This document shows positions 62,224 through 64,000 of a stretch of 64,000 nt of DNA, piece by piece. A program made the position numbers and the translations under genes. The notes beneath the pieces were generated by a model that was not told where the DNA came from, did not search any database, and saw nothing but the letters and a program-made list of their open reading frames with translations. Each line of letters begins with the position of its first letter. Position 1 is the stretch's first letter. This DNA comes from GCA-2683825 sp965662355 (GTDB lineage: Bacteria; Planctomycetota; UBA1135; GCA-002686595), in NCBI GenBank assembly GCA_965662355.1, contig CBFIHP010000004.1, positions 248,001 to 312,000 on the forward strand. Direction: 5' to 3'.

Positions 62224-64000
62224 TTAGCGCCGTCGTCCTCCTTTACGCATGGGCGTGAGCTGGGTTCCGTGGCAGTCGACGCACTCGTGCTTCAAGGGCC
62301 GATAGCGCACGACCTCGTTTCCCCCACCGAGGTCCCAGCTTGAATGACAAGCGGCGCAGCCCAGATCGGCATGCGCGTCCCCCAGGGCAAAGCGAGAATG
62401 GCGATCGTGATCAAAAACCAACTCCGAGAAAGAGCTTCCACGTGCGGTGTGGCAGCGCTGGCAATCCGTTTCCCCTTTACGCGAAGCAAACTGACCTGCG
62501 TGGGGTTCGACGTGGCACGCGGCACAGGTATTTCCAACAGCATGGTCCCAGGTACGACCGCCTTCGGTCGGCTCGAGGAGCGGCGCATGGCAGGCCGAAC
62601 AATCGACGGCTCGATGCGTACCGGTCAACGGGAAGCCGGTCCATGTGCGGTGATCGAAGCCATCGGGGAATGCACGGAAGGAGCTCGTTGCGTGGCAACG
62701 CGCACAGTCTTTTCGCCCCTCGACCTCGAGCGGGTGGTTCCATCCTTCGAAAGCACCGTCGTGTGGATCGGAGTGACACGTAAGACAACCCTCGACATCG
62801 CCAAAGTGCTCCGCGACCCGCCCGAAACGCCGGCCCAGCTCGTCGGGTGCCTCAGCCTGCGGGTGACAGAATTCGCAAGAGGTCTCGGCATGCGCTCCAT
62901 CGATCTCAAAACCCGTCCAGCGCTCGTGATCGAAACTCTGGCGCCCGGTCAGAGACTCGAAAACCTCGAAGCCCTCCGTTCCGTGGCAGTGAGCGCAGGT
63001 GCCCTCCTCTAACGAATCCTCCAGCAGGAGTTGGTGATCGAAAAAGCCTGCATGAGCGTCTGCGTGGCAGGCCTCGCAACGCATGTCTGTACCGTTGAAG
63101 AGGCGCGCGCCGCGGAGCGATGCCTTCTCGTGGCAGGCATCGCAATCGAGCTCCTGATGGATTCCGGTCAGGGCAAACTTCGTGTGCCCGTGCTTCTCTT
63201 GATCAAAAGCATGCGGTTCGAAATGCGTCGCTTCGTGGCAGGCCAGACAGTCCTGCGAACGATAGGTCTCGCCCTTGAACTGAGCGTCGTGCGGGTCCGC
63301 GTGGCACTGGTGACATTCGTTCTTCGTACGTCCTGGATAGCGATCGCGAAAACGCGGCATGTACGGGCGGTGGCAGTCCGCGCACTCGATCGTGTCGTGG
63401 GGGCGCCCCAGCGGGAAACCCGTCAGCGCATGTTGATCGGTCGATACCGGGATGTCCTCGTCCCGGAAGGTCTCGTGATCGCCCAGATGACAGACGCGAC
63501 AGCTCGCTTCCTGCGTCATACCCTCCAGGCCCGCAACGGACTCGACGAAGCCTTCGGAGTGAGGTGAATCGTGACAATCAGCGCACTGCCGTGGGGCTCC
63601 CTTGCGCATCCCGCGACCCTCGACATCCAGCGAAAAGAAGGAGTTCCCGGCGTGACAGTCGTCGCAACGCATCCGCGCGTGTCCTCCAGCCAGCGGCACG
63701 AAGTTGTCGTGGCCGAGGGACTCGAGACGCGCCCATGACTCCTGTCCGTGGCAACTCGCACACGAAACCAGCATGGTTCCACCGTGAGGATCCTCGTGGC
63801 AAGAGGCACAGTTCTTCTCCAGGCCCAGAAAGCGCAGCTCGCCCTTCGAGAGGACCTTGGCTTCGGCGTTCTCGTGGCAATCGACGCACCCCAGAGCAGC
63901 GTGCGCCCCACCCATCTCCCAGCCGATACGCGCGTGATCGAAATCCTCTCGATTCGGAATGCCCAGCTGTCCGAAGCTGCGCTCGTTGATCAGGGGAAAC
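62224..64000 (-). CDS. Multihaem c-type cytochrome with at least 20 haem sites (5' end outside window)
   Basis: The frame is open through base 64000, so the N-terminus and signal lie beyond the window; an ATG at 63915 falls inside a repeat and is not the start. Twenty CxxCH motifs occur in about 590 visible residues. Repeated modules FDHxxxxxFxLxGxHxxLxCxxCH (seven seen, for example RFALGDAHADLGCAACH) alternate with CxxCHxDPHxGxF modules (six seen). Nearly every module supplies a spare His for bis-His ligation. It is probably a periplasmic or surface electron wire working with the downstream barrel and heptahaem lipoprotein. Confidence 0.93.
   Translation of the reverse strand, partial: FPLINERSFGQLGIPNREDFDHARIGWEMGGAHAALGCVDCHENAEAKVLSKGELRFLGLEKNCASCHEDPHGGTMLVSCASCHGQESWARLESLGHDNFVPLAGGHARMRCDDCHAGNSFFSLDVEGRGMRKGAPRQCADCHDSPHSEGFVESVAGLEGMTQEASCRVCHLGDHETFRDEDIPVSTDQHALTGFPLGRPHDTIECADCHRPYMPRFRDRYPGRTKNECHQCHADPHDAQFKGETYRSQDCLACHEATHFEPHAFDQEKHGHTKFALTGIHQELDCDACHEKASLRGARLFNGTDMRCEACHADAHAGFFDHQLLLEDSLEEGTCAHCHGTEGFEVFESLTGRQSFDHERWTGFEIDGAHAETSCEFCHPQAEAPDELGRRFGRVAEHFGDVEGCLTCHSDPHDGAFEGWNHPLEVEGRKDCARCHATSSFRAFPDGFDHRTWTGFPLTGTHRAVDCSACHAPLLEPTEGGRTWDHAVGNTCAACHVEPHAGQFASRKGETDCQRCHTARGSSFSELVFDHDRHSRFALGDAHADLGCAACHSSWDLGGGNEVVRYRPLKHECVDCHGTQLTPMRKGGRRR

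Noticed and set aside
1..64000. CRISPR arrays, insertion sequences, prophage and rRNA genes
   Set aside because: No regularly spaced repeats, transposase motifs, phage structural genes or conserved rRNA segments were seen on reading the window.

Overview
The window looks like chromosomal DNA of a high-GC, Gram-negative planctomycete (inference). Pointers are the PSD1/PSCyt1 (DUF1549/DUF1553) plus DUF1501 gene pair, secreted carboxypeptidase-regulatory-like and beta-helix proteins, lipoproteins, outer-membrane barrels, and an ECF sigma factor fused to a large membrane-anchored C-terminal region. No rRNA, tRNA, CRISPR array, transposase or phage gene was recognised. Most genes use ATG, but several GTG and TTG starts are set by 1-4 base stop/start overlaps.

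Layout: 1-7.7 kb holds the sigma-factor fusion, a beta-helix lipoprotein, a PaaI-type thioesterase and a PhoX-type phosphatase, with long gene-poor gaps. A serine/threonine kinase with a sulfatase-modifying-factor-like domain (7.8-11.1 kb) diverges from a four-gene run (11.2-18.1 kb): PSD1 cytochrome protein, DUF1501 protein, a PSCyt1/propeller protein and a YfcE-like phosphoesterase. A small membrane protein and a two-subunit sodium:solute symporter follow.

The 20.5-29.7 kb region looks like a polysaccharide locus. An AlgI-like MBOAT acyltransferase and an SGNH-like partner face a tightly packed opposite-strand operon: three glycosyltransferases, an APH-fold kinase and an AlgE-like outer-membrane protein. 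Next come two translationally coupled secreted proteins (30.0-34.1 kb), a MoxR/VWA chaperone pair ending in a strong intrinsic terminator, two serine hydrolases, an N-formylglutamate-amidohydrolase-like protein, a YheT-type hydrolase, a cupin protein, QueF, an unknown polytopic membrane protein, a DEAD-box helicase, a leucine-dehydrogenase-like enzyme and RNase HI.

The last 15 kb is rich in multihaem cytochromes. An 11-haem lipoprotein diverges from a 1033-residue lipoprotein. After an M17 aminopeptidase and a DPP-IV peptidase, the window ends in an operon of a cytochrome with at least 20 haem sites (running off the right edge), a beta-barrel protein and a 7-haem lipoprotein. This has the layout of a porin-cytochrome conduit for electron transfer across the outer membrane and is the most interesting system here.
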